Below, in pieces: positions 1-9,088 of a stretch of 64,000 bases of DNA. Both the position numbers and the translations under genes were made by a program. The notes beneath the pieces were generated by a model. The model was not told where the DNA came from. It worked only from the letters and a program-made list of their open reading frames with translations, and made no database searches. This DNA comes from a bacterium. GTDB lineage: Bacteria; UBP15; UBA6099. The first letter of the stretch is position 1. Each line of letters starts with the position of its first letter. The stretch is from positions 62,001 through 126,000 of the forward strand of contig JAKQPS010000082.1 of the NCBI GenBank assembly GCA_029564595.1, given 5' to 3'.

Positions 1-91
1 CGGCGGCGGCGAGAGCTGTCAATAAACACAAACTTGCCGCGAATTTTCTAATTTGCTCTTGGGCGTTAGGCAATTCACTTTTATCTTTCAT
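1..91 (-). CDS. Start of a truncated exported or membrane protein (partial)
   Basis: The minus strand has an ATG at 91-89 and stays open to the window edge, giving 30 residues. The first residues are charged and polar (MKDKSELPNAQEQIRKF), followed by a hydrophobic run rich in Ala and Leu (ASLCLLTALAAA). This looks like the start of a signal peptide or membrane anchor. No Shine-Dalgarno sequence is evident. The rest of the gene lies outside the window, so no family can be named. It could be a chance open frame, but the hydrophobic run directly after a charged segment favours a real gene. Confidence 0.4.
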   Translation of the reverse strand, partial: MKDKSELPNAQEQIRKFAASLCLLTALAAA

Positions 92-134
92 CAATATAAT
101 TATATCAAACTGAGGATATCTTAATACTAAACAA

Positions 135-165
135 ATTATAATTGCCGAAGCTTTTATAATAACAA
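135..165 (-). promoter_or_regulatory. Possible promoter for the truncated minus-strand gene
   Basis: In an AT-rich stretch, the minus strand reads TTGTTA at 165-160 and TATAAT at 140-135. The 19-base spacer is longer than ideal. It would drive the truncated frame at 91-1. The call rests only on the hexamers. Confidence 0.25.
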
Positions 166-221
166 CGAGAGAGCATTCATTTTGATACGGCGTGAAACAC
201 GCGTTCGGCTGAACAAAAAAC

Positions 222-2000
222 TCAGTTTTTGTATGCGCCTTTCATTTTTGAAGCCTCCATTCTCAACGACTCTTTAAGCATTGAAGCGCGAGGGTTGTCT
301 GGAGACAGCTTCAGAATGTTGTCGCATTCGATAATCGCCTCTTCGATTCTATCAGTGTAATGATACAAACCTATCAAATAGAATCTAGCAGCCAAATTGT
401 ATGGTTGGATGGTCAATCCGTGTTTGAAAGCTTCTTCCGCCTGTTCCGGCATGCCCGCGCGGAGATACACGACACCGAGATTGAAGTATGAATACTCGGA
501 ATTCGGGTTGAGCTGAGCCGAAGCGGATAAAAGCTTAATTGCCGTTTCAAGATTGCCTTCTCTGGCGGACACGATGCCGAGGTTGGTTATTGCCCTGTAC
601 AAGCTTCCGTATCTTTGGTCGGAGAGCGAGCCGTCTGACGCGATTCTAACAGCGAGGGTCAAGGCGCGTTTTGCGTCGTCCAGCCTGTCTGAATTCATGT
701 ACGCCACGCCCAGATTGACCAGCGCTTTTGCGGAGATCGGAGCGCATGATTGGGCGGTCTCCCAGAAAACGACTTCGTTGTCCCATGCCTTGTTGCGGTT
801 TTTTGTGGCGAATCCGGACGCGACGATTGAGATCACAAGAATAAAAGACACGAACAAACGCGACAAAGAAGGATAAGGGTTGTCTCCGGATAAGAGAAAT
901 GTTTTTAACGCAAAGGCGATGGCTAAAAGAAATCCCGGAACCGCGATGTAAAGATACCTCTCAGCCATAACCACTCCGATTGGGATAATATTGCTGACAG
1001 GCAGAAGGGCAAAAACAAACCATGCGACCGCGAATCCGGCGGCCTTTTCTTTTCTCATTATGACGGCGCAGCACGTGGCGAATGCAACTATTGACAACAA
1101 GGCCGACAGAGTAGACGCGTCGAAGATTCCGGGAGTTTCAGAAAAAGCGTGTTCGACGCATTGTTTGGCAGGCCACAGAATAATAGAGATATAGCCTGCC
1201 CATGCTTGTATCATGACAATGAAAGTCTGCGCCGCGCCTCCGCCGTGAAAAACATACGATTCTGCCGGCCCCTTCATGGGGCCGAAGCGTATTACCAGAT
1301 AAACGGCGGCAACGATGATGTAAGGAAGACAAAGTTTGATGGCAGAGATTATGCCTTTTGCATTTTTAACGAAATATACGTAAGCGAAGAAAATCGCCGG
1401 AGCCGCAACGGCTGTTTCTTTTGTAAAAACAGCGACAATAAAAGATATGACAGAAAGGGCCAGACAGGTCGAACGGCGGGCGATGTTTGTCGAATTAAAA
1501 GTGGATATGAGGAAGGAGAGAGAGAGCATAACAAACAACAGGCACAAGGGGTCTTCTATGAATGTGACGCAATTCAAGGCTTCGGTTTGTATGGGATGCA
1601 AAGCGAACAAAAGAGAAACCGCAGTGGCAAGCCAAGGCCTTCCAAGCGCGACGCATGCCAAGTGAAAAACCAGCATGGCATTGAATAGATGGACTGCGAG
1701 ATTGAAATAATGCCATCCGGCGGGTTGGCTGCCCCAGAGAGCATAATTAAGCATGTGAGACATCGTCGCGACGGGGCGAAAGCTGATTTCCGCTGTTTGA
1801 GAGAAATACTCGCGAGTGAATATCTTTGCAAAATTGTCCGGATTCTGAATGAAAAGATTCTGTTCGATAAGATGGACATCGTCCCATAGGAAAGGGTTGT
1901 CCAAAGCGCCGTTATAAACCGCGGCTATGCCGACAAAAAGAAACAGGGTTGTCAGCAATCTGTTGAACGGTGTTGATTGTTTATTGTAATCATTGTCCAT
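222..2000 (-). CDS. GT-C-like multipass membrane protein with C-terminal TPR repeats
   Basis: This 592-residue protein has about ten hydrophobic segments in residues 20-410, followed by tetratricopeptide repeats (about 420-580, e.g. the KALVNLGVAYMNSDRLDDAK block). An early luminal/periplasmic loop carries a WDD motif (FLWDDVHLIEQN). This is the layout of TMTC/PMT-like GT-C proteins, where the acidic pair in the first loop serves lipid-linked sugar transfer. It probably sits in the inner membrane as a protein or glycan glycosyltransferase, but the acceptor and donor are unknown. Its start overlaps the end of the upstream gene by 11 bases, so the two are likely translated from one mRNA. It is the third of three related proteins in a row. 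Confidence 0.75.
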   Translation of the reverse strand: MDNDYNKQSTPFNRLLTTLFLFVGIAAVYNGALDNPFLWDDVHLIEQNLFIQNPDNFAKIFTREYFSQTAEISFRPVATMSHMLNYALWGSQPAGWHYFNLAVHLFNAMLVFHLACVALGRPWLATAVSLLFALHPIQTEALNCVTFIEDPLCLLFVMLSLSFLISTFNSTNIARRSTCLALSVISFIVAVFTKETAVAAPAIFFAYVYFVKNAKGIISAIKLCLPYIIVAAVYLVIRFGPMKGPAESYVFHGGGAAQTFIVMIQAWAGYISIILWPAKQCVEHAFSETPGIFDASTLSALLSIVAFATCCAVIMRKEKAAGFAVAWFVFALLPVSNIIPIGVVMAERYLYIAVPGFLLAIAFALKTFLLSGDNPYPSLSRLFVSFILVISIVASGFATKNRNKAWDNEVVFWETAQSCAPISAKALVNLGVAYMNSDRLDDAKRALTLAVRIASDGSLSDQRYGSLYRAITNLGIVSAREGNLETAIKLLSASAQLNPNSEYSYFNLGVVYLRAGMPEQAEEAFKHGLTIQPYNLAARFYLIGLYHYTDRIEEAIIECDNILKLSPDNPRASMLKESLRMEASKMKGAYKN

Positions 2001-3882
2001 TTTGTTTGACGCGAGACAGGCTCTCGATGGTTAAGTGTAGAGAACGGACTTCGGGATGGTCCGGGAAAGCGTCGAGCGCCGGTTGAAGCGCGTTTGAGGC
2101 GGCTTCAATTCTTCCTGACATGAGAAGCGCGGCGCTCAAGCTGATTCTATTCTGTACGCTTGAAGGATTAAGCTCCACAGCCCTCCCGAAGCTCTCAATG
2201 GCTTCATTATAGTTTCGGCGTTTTATTTCCGCAATTCCGAGTCCGTGCCATGCTTTCTCATAATCGGGTCGCTCGGACACGGCCATCATAAACTGCTCGG
2301 ACGCCTGCCGATATTGTTTGTTTCTATTGAAGGCGGCTCCAAGATAGTAAGATGATTCCGAGGCGGAAGGCTCAAGGATAATCGCGCTGGACATGAAGAT
2401 GGCCGACATTGCCAGAAAACCGACGACGATGCCGACTGTTTCATCCGAGCGAAAACCGCGAGGGATGTCTCGCAGAATAAGCCACAAACCCGCCGCGATA
2501 ATGATTGTCAGAGGCGCGACTAATCCCGCATACAGTCCGTGAAGCAGCGTGTTCGGCTCGAAACCTCTTATCATCAAAGGAATTATGTAATGAAAAATGG
2601 GAGCCTGAAACAATTGAGGGACATGCGGGTCGATAGCGGAAGTCGTGAAATGATGCGCTATCGAGAACAGCCCGGCTCCTCCGGCGACGCCGAGAGTTAT
2701 TTCGGGCAGACGAAGCCATCCGACGCTGGCGAGAATGGCGAGAAAAGGCAAAGAGCCGACAAGAAAACGAGGTCCGGGAGAAAAACCGCCGTAAGGCTCA
2801 TAATATGAGGCATTGATCAACAGTCTTGCGAGGAAAAAAGAAACCATCAAAGCGCACGCGAGTCGGGGCAGTCCTTTGACTCGGAATAAGGCGACGGCTC
2901 CGGGTACGGCCAAAAGAATCAGGGGTTGTCCCCAGAGCAAACCCCTCTGAGGAGCCGCCACTAGTTTCGCCAGCGAGGCAAGATTTGGATAAGTCACTCC
3001 GCCGAGACCTTGCCCCATGCCTTTGCTGAAGTAAGGATGCGCTTCAAAAAAGTAACCTATCTTTAGCGGATGTCCGAACGCGGCGTTATTGTATGCGGCA
3101 AGCACAATTAACGGAATCGCTAAGCCTGCGAACAAAAACGCCCGCGATTTCCAAGATTTTGACGTCCAAAGCCATGTCAAAAAAAGGATGGCTCCGGGTG
3201 CAGCGCTAGGGTATTCGGATATTGCCGCGTATCCGATAAGAAATCCGCCGAGAGCGCAGATGAAAGGTTTTTCGTTATTGTGGTTGTCCGCTCTTAAAAG
3301 CCAGACACAAAAAGCTGCGGTCAGGAGTACGGCGCTGAACTGGTGGTCGTAGAAGAGGGTGGAGTAGGGGAAAGCGAGGGAGCCGAGAGCGTATGCGAAC
3401 AGCGGAAACACGGCTGAGCCGCCGGCGATTTTTTTCACAGCGGCTGCCATAAGCGGAATAACAATGGCGGACGGCAGAGAAATCAGAATAAGGATGAGCA
3501 AATAATTTGCCGCAGGGTCGCCCGGATGCCAAATGCGATTCGGGAAAAGCGTTTTTCCGGCGAATAAAAGCGGGGTCGCGGCGAGAGAGAGTCCGGGCGC
3601 TTTGTCGCAATAATAATGTCCGTCTTTGAAAGCCTTGTCGATTGTGTTTTCGTGGTATTCATCAATATTCAAATTGCCGCTTAACACAATTGAATAAGCC
3701 AGATCCAGCCGAGCGCTTTCATTGTCAAGAAACGACCTGTGGCTGATCATTGCAAACGCGACGAAGATAAAACATGAAATCAGCGTTATCGATATTCGCT
3801 CCGATTTAATAGAGCCGGCGAGTCGAACCGGAACGCCGTTCTGAACAGAAGGGCCGTCGCTTGTGCCTTCATTGTTTGTCAA
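1990..3882 (-). CDS. Polytopic GT-C-type glycosyltransferase-like protein with TPR tail
   Basis: This 630-residue protein has roughly ten to twelve membrane segments, then a TPR tail (about residues 515-620; YYLGAAFNRNKQYRQASEQF). The first loop has a long soluble segment containing the sequence FKDGHYYCDKAPGLSLAATP. A similar Gly-His-Tyr-Tyr...Asp-Lys-Ala-Pro-Gly signature is common in bacterial PMT/ArnT-like GT-C membrane proteins. It differs from its two neighbours in this loop but shares the membrane-plus-TPR plan. It overlaps the upstream gene by 14 bases and the downstream gene by 11, which points to translational coupling. The substrate is not predictable. The family assignment comes from topology and motif, not from a search. 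Confidence 0.7.
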   Translation of the reverse strand: MTNNEGTSDGPSVQNGVPVRLAGSIKSERISITLISCFIFVAFAMISHRSFLDNESARLDLAYSIVLSGNLNIDEYHENTIDKAFKDGHYYCDKAPGLSLAATPLLFAGKTLFPNRIWHPGDPAANYLLILILISLPSAIVIPLMAAAVKKIAGGSAVFPLFAYALGSLAFPYSTLFYDHQFSAVLLTAAFCVWLLRADNHNNEKPFICALGGFLIGYAAISEYPSAAPGAILFLTWLWTSKSWKSRAFLFAGLAIPLIVLAAYNNAAFGHPLKIGYFFEAHPYFSKGMGQGLGGVTYPNLASLAKLVAAPQRGLLWGQPLILLAVPGAVALFRVKGLPRLACALMVSFFLARLLINASYYEPYGGFSPGPRFLVGSLPFLAILASVGWLRLPEITLGVAGGAGLFSIAHHFTTSAIDPHVPQLFQAPIFHYIIPLMIRGFEPNTLLHGLYAGLVAPLTIIIAAGLWLILRDIPRGFRSDETVGIVVGFLAMSAIFMSSAIILEPSASESSYYLGAAFNRNKQYRQASEQFMMAVSERPDYEKAWHGLGIAEIKRRNYNEAIESFGRAVELNPSSVQNRISLSAALLMSGRIEAASNALQPALDAFPDHPEVRSLHLTIESLSRVKQNGQ

Positions 3883-5746
3883 GAAGTCGTCTCAGTTCCG
3901 CGGCGGCGCGGGCAGCATCGCCGTCTCTTCCGGTTTTTATGTATAACTGCAAGAGAATATGATAGGAAATCTCAATGTCAGGGTCAATGTCTACGCTTTT
4001 GAGAAGCGCCTTTTCAGCTTTGTCATAATCGCTGTTTTTGAAATATGCGTCTCCAAGCGCGGCGGCGTAAAGGGCCGAACCGGGATTCAGGTCGAAAGCT
4101 TTTTCAAGATGAGCGGCGTATTCCTCGCGCCTGTCAGGGAAATTCTCCGCCAAATATCTTGCCGTCACATATCTGGACAAAGCGTTTGTCGGGTCTGCTG
4201 ATATTGCGTTTTCAAGAATCTGCAAGCCCTCGTCGAAACGTCCCGATGCTGCCGCCATTTTTGCGAGATGGTATGACGGTTCCGCAAAGTCAGGTTTCTG
4301 GTTTATAGATTCTTTGAAAGAAGATTCGGCTTCGGCGTCGCGTCCGACAGCCTTTGATGCCAGACCGATGTTGTAATGCAGTTTTGAAAGATTGCGTTTT
4401 TCACCGAATAATCGCGCATTTTCATATAGTTCAAGCGCTTTATCTGGGTGTCCCGATTTCAGGAACGCGTTGCCCAAGTTCATGTGAGCGGTGGCGCTGC
4501 GGGGCGCGCATTCTATCGTGTCTCCCCAGAGCGAAAAATCGTTCTGCCACACCGAGGCTCGCGACACGGTCATAGAGAAGAAAACGACTATAGCAGATGA
4601 AACCAAGATATATTTTAATATCTTTATTTTTTTTGTTGAAATTATGGCGGCTGCCGCAATGCTCAATGAAATAGCGGGAGCGTACATGTATCTTTCAGCC
4701 ATTGCCGCTCCGAATGGTATGATGTTTGAAACCGGGAGCAACGAAACGACAAAAAAGATCATTGAAAATGCGATGACGCTTTGCTTTTTTCTTAAAGCGA
4801 AAGACATAGACACAAAAACGATGAGTCCCGCAACTGACAAAAACGCATAGAGAGAGCGAAGCGAAGTCAATGGTTCCACAACGTAGTCGGCGCATTGTCT
4901 AACGGGAGCGGCAAGAAGCCCCAAATACCGGCAAAAAACGCTGGACATTGTAAGGAATGTCGAATAAGGACTTCCTCCGATATATTCAGCCGCGCCTTCT
5001 GAATTGTTCATAAAGGTATAACGCAGAGCCAAGAAAAAAACGACGACGGCAAAAAATGGCAAGTAGTAACCGGCGCGCCGCTTTAAAAGAGAAAACAATT
5101 TCTCCTGCGGCGATGCGAGATACCAATCGTATGCGATGATGGCGACGGGGAATGAAGCCGCCATTTCTTTTGAAAACATCGACAATAAGAAGAAAAGCAG
5201 AGAAATTGACAGAGATTTCTTGCCGCCTCGTATGTGACAAGCGAAGGCGAGGAGATAGAAGAGCGCAAAAAGCAGTTCCTCTCTATTGGAGGCGAGAATG
5301 ACTGCCTCCGTATGAAGCGGATGGGCTAGGAAAAGAAGCGAACCGAGAAATGAAGGGGCGCGGCCCATCCGCATCGCCAGCAAGACCGAAAACAAGGCAA
5401 GCGAAGCGAATATATGCAATGCCGTGTTGAAAGCGTGATATCCGGCGGGATTGATTCCCCACAAAGCCCGATCAAAAAAGAAAGTAAGGGTGGGCACGGG
5501 CCTGTACGTTCGTTCGCCGAATCGGTCAAAGTATTCTCTCGAAAAAACATCTTTAGCGTAGCTAAAGCTTTCAAATGTCTGCGGGCGGAGGATTATGTCG
5601 TTATCGTCATATAGGAATGGGACGTCGAAGGTTCTGTGGTACAAGGCCGTCCCGGCAAATATGATAATCAAAGAGAGAGCCAAAACGGCGATGCGTTCTG
5701 AAACGGGTTTTTGCGCGATGTCTGTTTGTTCGACTGTATTTTGCAT
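3869..5746 (-). CDS. GT-C/TMTC-like membrane protein with long TPR domain
   Basis: This 625-residue protein is built like the gene at 222-2000. It has an N-terminal helix, a first loop with a YDD pair (DVPFLYDDNDIILRPQTF), about ten hydrophobic segments to residue 400, then at least five TPR units (about 410-615). The two proteins share the local order DD loop, REYF(D/S) motif and RPV(A/P)T motif, so they look like paralogues from a local duplication. The likely role is lipid-linked sugar transfer or organisation of an envelope glycan machine. The gene begins 34 bases after aroA on the same strand and probably belongs to that transcript. Confidence 0.72.
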   Translation of the reverse strand: MQNTVEQTDIAQKPVSERIAVLALSLIIIFAGTALYHRTFDVPFLYDDNDIILRPQTFESFSYAKDVFSREYFDRFGERTYRPVPTLTFFFDRALWGINPAGYHAFNTALHIFASLALFSVLLAMRMGRAPSFLGSLLFLAHPLHTEAVILASNREELLFALFYLLAFACHIRGGKKSLSISLLFFLLSMFSKEMAASFPVAIIAYDWYLASPQEKLFSLLKRRAGYYLPFFAVVVFFLALRYTFMNNSEGAAEYIGGSPYSTFLTMSSVFCRYLGLLAAPVRQCADYVVEPLTSLRSLYAFLSVAGLIVFVSMSFALRKKQSVIAFSMIFFVVSLLPVSNIIPFGAAMAERYMYAPAISLSIAAAAIISTKKIKILKYILVSSAIVVFFSMTVSRASVWQNDFSLWGDTIECAPRSATAHMNLGNAFLKSGHPDKALELYENARLFGEKRNLSKLHYNIGLASKAVGRDAEAESSFKESINQKPDFAEPSYHLAKMAAASGRFDEGLQILENAISADPTNALSRYVTARYLAENFPDRREEYAAHLEKAFDLNPGSALYAAALGDAYFKNSDYDKAEKALLKSVDIDPDIEISYHILLQLYIKTGRDGDAARAAAELRRLLDKQ

Positions 5747-5780
5747 AATAGTTTAAAAATATCGGAACAGAACCGCGGCG

Positions 5781-7055
5781 CTATTGTTCGATAGTAATGT
5801 CTGCGCCGCACTTGATCATCAAATCCGCGAAATTAGGAAAAGTCACGGCGACTGATTCAGCGGTGGAGATAATGGTCTCTCCTTCGGCGACAAGCCCTGC
5901 AAGAGCGAGGGCCATCACGACTCTGTGGTCGCTATGGCCGTCAACAGTCGCGCCTTTAAGGGCGCTCCCGCGAATAACCAGACCGTCCGGAAGTTCCTGA
6001 ATATCCGCGCCCATCTTTGACAGTTCCGACTTCATTACGGCGATGCGGTCGGTTTCTTTAATGCGCGCTTGTGGGACGTTGACAAGACGGGTCGTTCCGT
6101 CAGCGGCGCAGGCGGCGGCCGCTAAAGCGGGAAGGGCGTCGGGAGTGTCGTTCAGGTCGAACTCGGCTCCTTTCAAGCCTTTTCCTTGGATTGAAACGCC
6201 GCCTTCGACTTGAAGGGTTTCCGCTCCCATAGCGCTGAGGATGGAAAGAACGGCTTTGTCGCCTTGAACGTCGCTGAGATCAAGCCCGCCGAGAACGATT
6301 TCTGACTGAGTCATGGCGGCTCCTGCCGCAAAAAATGTGGCTGAAGAAAAATCGCCGGGAATTCTCTGCGTGAAACCCTTAACGCGCTGTCCTCCGTGGA
6401 TTCTGAAATAGGCGTACCCGTCGCGATCGAAAGAAAGCCCCAGCTTGTTCATCCACCAAAGTGTCATATCCACGTATGGTTTTTCAAGAAGCTCAACGAC
6501 CTCGATTTCGGTGTCTCCGTCCGCGAAGGGAGCGCACATTAAAAGGCTGGTGAGATACTGAGAGGAGAAAGCGCGCAAAGCGGTTTTTCCGCCTTTTATG
6601 GGACTAGTTATTCTAACAGGCGGACAGTTGTTTCCCGTGACGCAGGCTGCGTCCGAGCCTAGATTATTTAAGGCCGAAACCAGTTCCCCGACGGGTCTTT
6701 TCCTTACTTGAGCGTCGCCGGTAAGAGTGATGTCGCTGTTTTTGGCGATTGCCGCTGCCCCGATGCCGATGCTCATAGAAGTGCCGGAATTCAAAGTGTC
6801 TATTTCAGCCCGAACGCCTTTGATAGCGCCGTCAAGACCGTTGACTTTAATGTCTCCGCCGGAGAAGGATATTCCGGCGCCCAAGGATTTGCACACTGAT
6901 GTGGCAGCCGAAGTGTCAGCGGAATCGAGAGGCTGTCTTATCTGGCTCTCGCCGGCGGCAAGAGCGGCGAAAAATAAAGCTCTTATGGTGTGAGACTTTG
7001 AGCCGGGTATGTCCGCCGACCCTGAAAGCTTTGATTTCCTTACGATATATTTCAA
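5781..7055 (-). CDS. aroA: 3-phosphoshikimate 1-carboxyvinyltransferase (EPSP synthase)
   Basis: This protein would catalyse the sixth step of the shikimate pathway, joining phosphoenolpyruvate to shikimate-3-phosphate in the cytoplasm. Its 424 residues match the family. Visible motifs are PGSKSHTIRAL (Lys20, Arg25), LNSGTS, RKRPVGEL, FSSQYLTSLLM, NDTPDALPALA, KETDRIAVM and SDHRVVMALAL. Two places differ from the Escherichia coli enzyme. The Arg after the GTA-type loop is Ser (GTSMSIG), and the Lys411 equivalent is Val (SVAVTFPNF). The start is TTG at 7055-7053. A stop lies three codons upstream in frame, and GAGG sits four bases before the TTG. It heads an operon with three membrane proteins. 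Confidence 0.9.
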   Translation of the reverse strand: MKYIVRKSKLSGSADIPGSKSHTIRALFFAALAAGESQIRQPLDSADTSAATSVCKSLGAGISFSGGDIKVNGLDGAIKGVRAEIDTLNSGTSMSIGIGAAAIAKNSDITLTGDAQVRKRPVGELVSALNNLGSDAACVTGNNCPPVRITSPIKGGKTALRAFSSQYLTSLLMCAPFADGDTEIEVVELLEKPYVDMTLWWMNKLGLSFDRDGYAYFRIHGGQRVKGFTQRIPGDFSSATFFAAGAAMTQSEIVLGGLDLSDVQGDKAVLSILSAMGAETLQVEGGVSIQGKGLKGAEFDLNDTPDALPALAAAACAADGTTRLVNVPQARIKETDRIAVMKSELSKMGADIQELPDGLVIRGSALKGATVDGHSDHRVVMALALAGLVAEGETIISTAESVAVTFPNFADLMIKCGADITIEQ

Positions 7056-7184
7056 ATCGCCTCATTCATATGTCTTAAAAAGCGCCTAGGAGCGCTGAGC
7101 GAGACCATGCTGATAAGAGTAAAATATATTGTTTTTAACCATTTATGCAAGTTGCGCCCGGATGATGTCATTATGTTGAAGAGA

Positions 7185-7216
7185 TTGTCGATGCGACGAA
7201 GTCTTTATAATATAAT
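7185..7216 (+). promoter_or_regulatory. Probable sigma70-type promoter for the M48 protease gene
   Basis: TTGTCG at 7185-7190 is followed by overlapping -10 candidates: TATAAT at 7206-7211, TAATAT at 7208-7213 and a second TATAAT at 7211-7216. TAATAT gives a 17-base spacer. The region is much richer in AT than its flanks and lies 30-60 bases before the start codon. Confidence 0.45.
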
Positions 7217-7244
7217 AGAATAAAGCTGAACGGATGTGATGGCT

Positions 7245-7964
7245 ATGAAAAGACTTGCGGCTTATATGGCGATGATATTGAGCCTGTTTTGCGTCTCCGT
7301 CAATTCATTGGCGAAGGATAAACTTAGCGCGGAAGAAGAAAGAGCAAGGCAGCAAGTGGAACGGATATGCCTTTCGATGCAGCAGTATATGGAAAGGCCG
7401 GACAATTTGAAGAGCGTAAAACTTGATAAATCTCCGGAAATAAACGCGTACGCCGACAGCGACAACAATGTGACTTTTCTGATGGGAATGGTTGATTTCG
7501 TCAGGGACGAAAACGAACTGGCGGTTGTGTGCGGACACGAGTTGGCGCATCTGGCCGCAAAACATATCAGCAGGAGTCTTTTCACGCGGATAGTTTCTTC
7601 TGTGGCTGCAGACGCAATAGGAGGGTTTGCCGGCGATGTCGCCGGAACGGCGCTGTACTCCAAACAAAGCAGGAAGCATGAGAGAGAGGCGGACAGGCGA
7701 GGCCTGTTGTATATGTGGCAGGCTGGATACGATCCTAGAGCCGCATGGAAATTCTGGCAGTCTCTTGAAAATCAATACGAGCAGGGGAACGCGTCGATAT
7801 CGAAATATTTCGGCACGCACCCGGTGACTAGAGAGAGAGTGGAGAATTTCAAAGTGCTTCTTGTTCGCAATTGTTACGATTCGCCCGCGCTTTCTTATTG
7901 CGGCGAGATACTTGCGGATGAAGAGTTGTTAAAGGCCTTTAACGAATATGAAGAGAGAGACTGA
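7245..7964 (+). CDS. Exported M48-family zinc metalloprotease
   Basis: A peptidase M48 (Ste24/HtpX/BepA-like) protein with an N-terminal signal peptide (MKRLAAYMAMILSLFCVSV...). The zinc site HELAH lies near residue 100 in CGHELAHLAAKH. The third ligand is probably the Glu in READRRGLLYMWQAGYDP. A His near the C terminus (FGTHPVTRERVENF) matches the family signature. There is no TPR tail as in BepA, so this is the short periplasmic form, likely in envelope protein quality control. GTG at 7236 and ATG at 7239 are alternative starts in the same frame. ATG 7245 was chosen because it directly begins a standard signal sequence, but no ribosome site decides between them. Confidence 0.85.
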   Translation: MKRLAAYMAMILSLFCVSVNSLAKDKLSAEEERARQQVERICLSMQQYMERPDNLKSVKLDKSPEINAYADSDNNVTFLMGMVDFVRDENELAVVCGHELAHLAAKHISRSLFTRIVSSVAADAIGGFAGDVAGTALYSKQSRKHEREADRRGLLYMWQAGYDPRAAWKFWQSLENQYEQGNASISKYFGTHPVTRERVENFKVLLVRNCYDSPALSYCGEILADEELLKAFNEYEERD

Positions 7965-8000
7965 GCGACAGTCGGAAAACGGCTCATTACGGTAGACGTT

Positions 8001-9035
8001 TTGAAACGCAAACTGTTATTAATCGCAATATCGATATTGGCCGTAGCGGCAGTATCGTCGCCGTCAAAGGCAATGACCCAGATAAGCCAGTTCAACGAGG
8101 GCGAACTGGTGGAGCTTGAGCCTTTTCCATCGCTTGAGAAAAAGAACATCGATATCGCCGCTTTCAGAGGGAAGAAGAATGTGGTAATCGGCTTCTGGAT
8201 GCCGACGTGCGATTTGTGCGCGGAGCAGTTTCATTATGTGATAAAGTCCATGAAAGATGAAAAACGAGAAAAAGACACCGCATTTATAACAGTCGTTCCG
8301 ATGGGCGTTGAGAATGCCAACGTGGTAAAGCTTGCGATGGCGAAGCATAAGCTTTCCATACAAGTTATGTTCGACGCGGAGATGACGATATCGCGAAGAT
8401 TCGGCGCGTATTATGTCCCATCGTTCGCGATCATCGACAAGGAAGGGCGATTGGCTTCTCATGTGATGTATGACGCGATAAAGCCGACGCGGGATATCAG
8501 CCTTGTTCAGGCTTTGGATACGATCAGGAAAGGAAAGAGGATTCCGCAGATTCAGAAGTATCCTTATATCGAAAACGAAGAGTTGAGAAGCATGATAAAC
8601 GCTCCGGCTCCCGAGCTTAGCCTGTCGGATTCTTCGCCGGTGAAGGTTGCGATAGGGCAATATAAGGGGAAGGCTGCGATAGCGCTGCTATTCTGGCATC
8701 CTTATCAAACCACCGCTGAGAGGACGCTGAAGAATTTGACAAGCGCCGTGGAAAGCTTCAAAGAATCCGGCGGAGAAGTCGTGGCAATTGGAATATCTTC
8801 GATATACGGTCCGAGTCAGAAGGACGAGTTAAAAGCTATAAGAGAAGAACAGGGCGAGTCGATGATAATTTTGGAAGACGATGTCGTGAAGACCGGCGCT
8901 TCATACAAAGTTAAAACGATACCGACTGTATTCATAATCGATAAGCAAGGAACCATCGTAGACGTTATAGAGGGCGACAATCCCCGAGCCGGAGAACGGG
9001 CGCTGGCGGCGCTAGTGTCTTTTCAGCAAAAATAA
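8001..9035 (+). CDS. Exported tandem thioredoxin-fold (TlpA/AhpC-TSA-like) protein
   Basis: This 344-residue protein has a signal peptide (LLLIAISILAVAAVSSP) and two thioredoxin-like domains, roughly residues 40-180 and 205-340. Domain one has the redox motif in FWMPTCDLCAEQF and the cis-Pro region YVPSFAIIDKEG. Domain two has the matching fold cues (IALLFWHPYQ..., KTIPTVFIIDKQG) but lacks the CxxC pair, so it probably is not redox-active. The likely role is periplasmic thiol reduction or thiol-dependent binding, partner unknown. The start is TTG at 8001, which begins the signal peptide; no good upstream ATG exists. It follows the M48 gene by 36 bases, and the two are probably co-transcribed. 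Confidence 0.78.
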   Translation: MKRKLLLIAISILAVAAVSSPSKAMTQISQFNEGELVELEPFPSLEKKNIDIAAFRGKKNVVIGFWMPTCDLCAEQFHYVIKSMKDEKREKDTAFITVVPMGVENANVVKLAMAKHKLSIQVMFDAEMTISRRFGAYYVPSFAIIDKEGRLASHVMYDAIKPTRDISLVQALDTIRKGKRIPQIQKYPYIENEELRSMINAPAPELSLSDSSPVKVAIGQYKGKAAIALLFWHPYQTTAERTLKNLTSAVESFKESGGEVVAIGISSIYGPSQKDELKAIREEQGESMIILEDDVVKTGASYKVKTIPTVFIIDKQGTIVDVIEGDNPRAGERALAALVSFQQK

Positions 9036-9088
9036 GCAACAACGACAATCGCGGCTAAGCAAGGCGGCAGTCAATGGCTGAACTTGAG

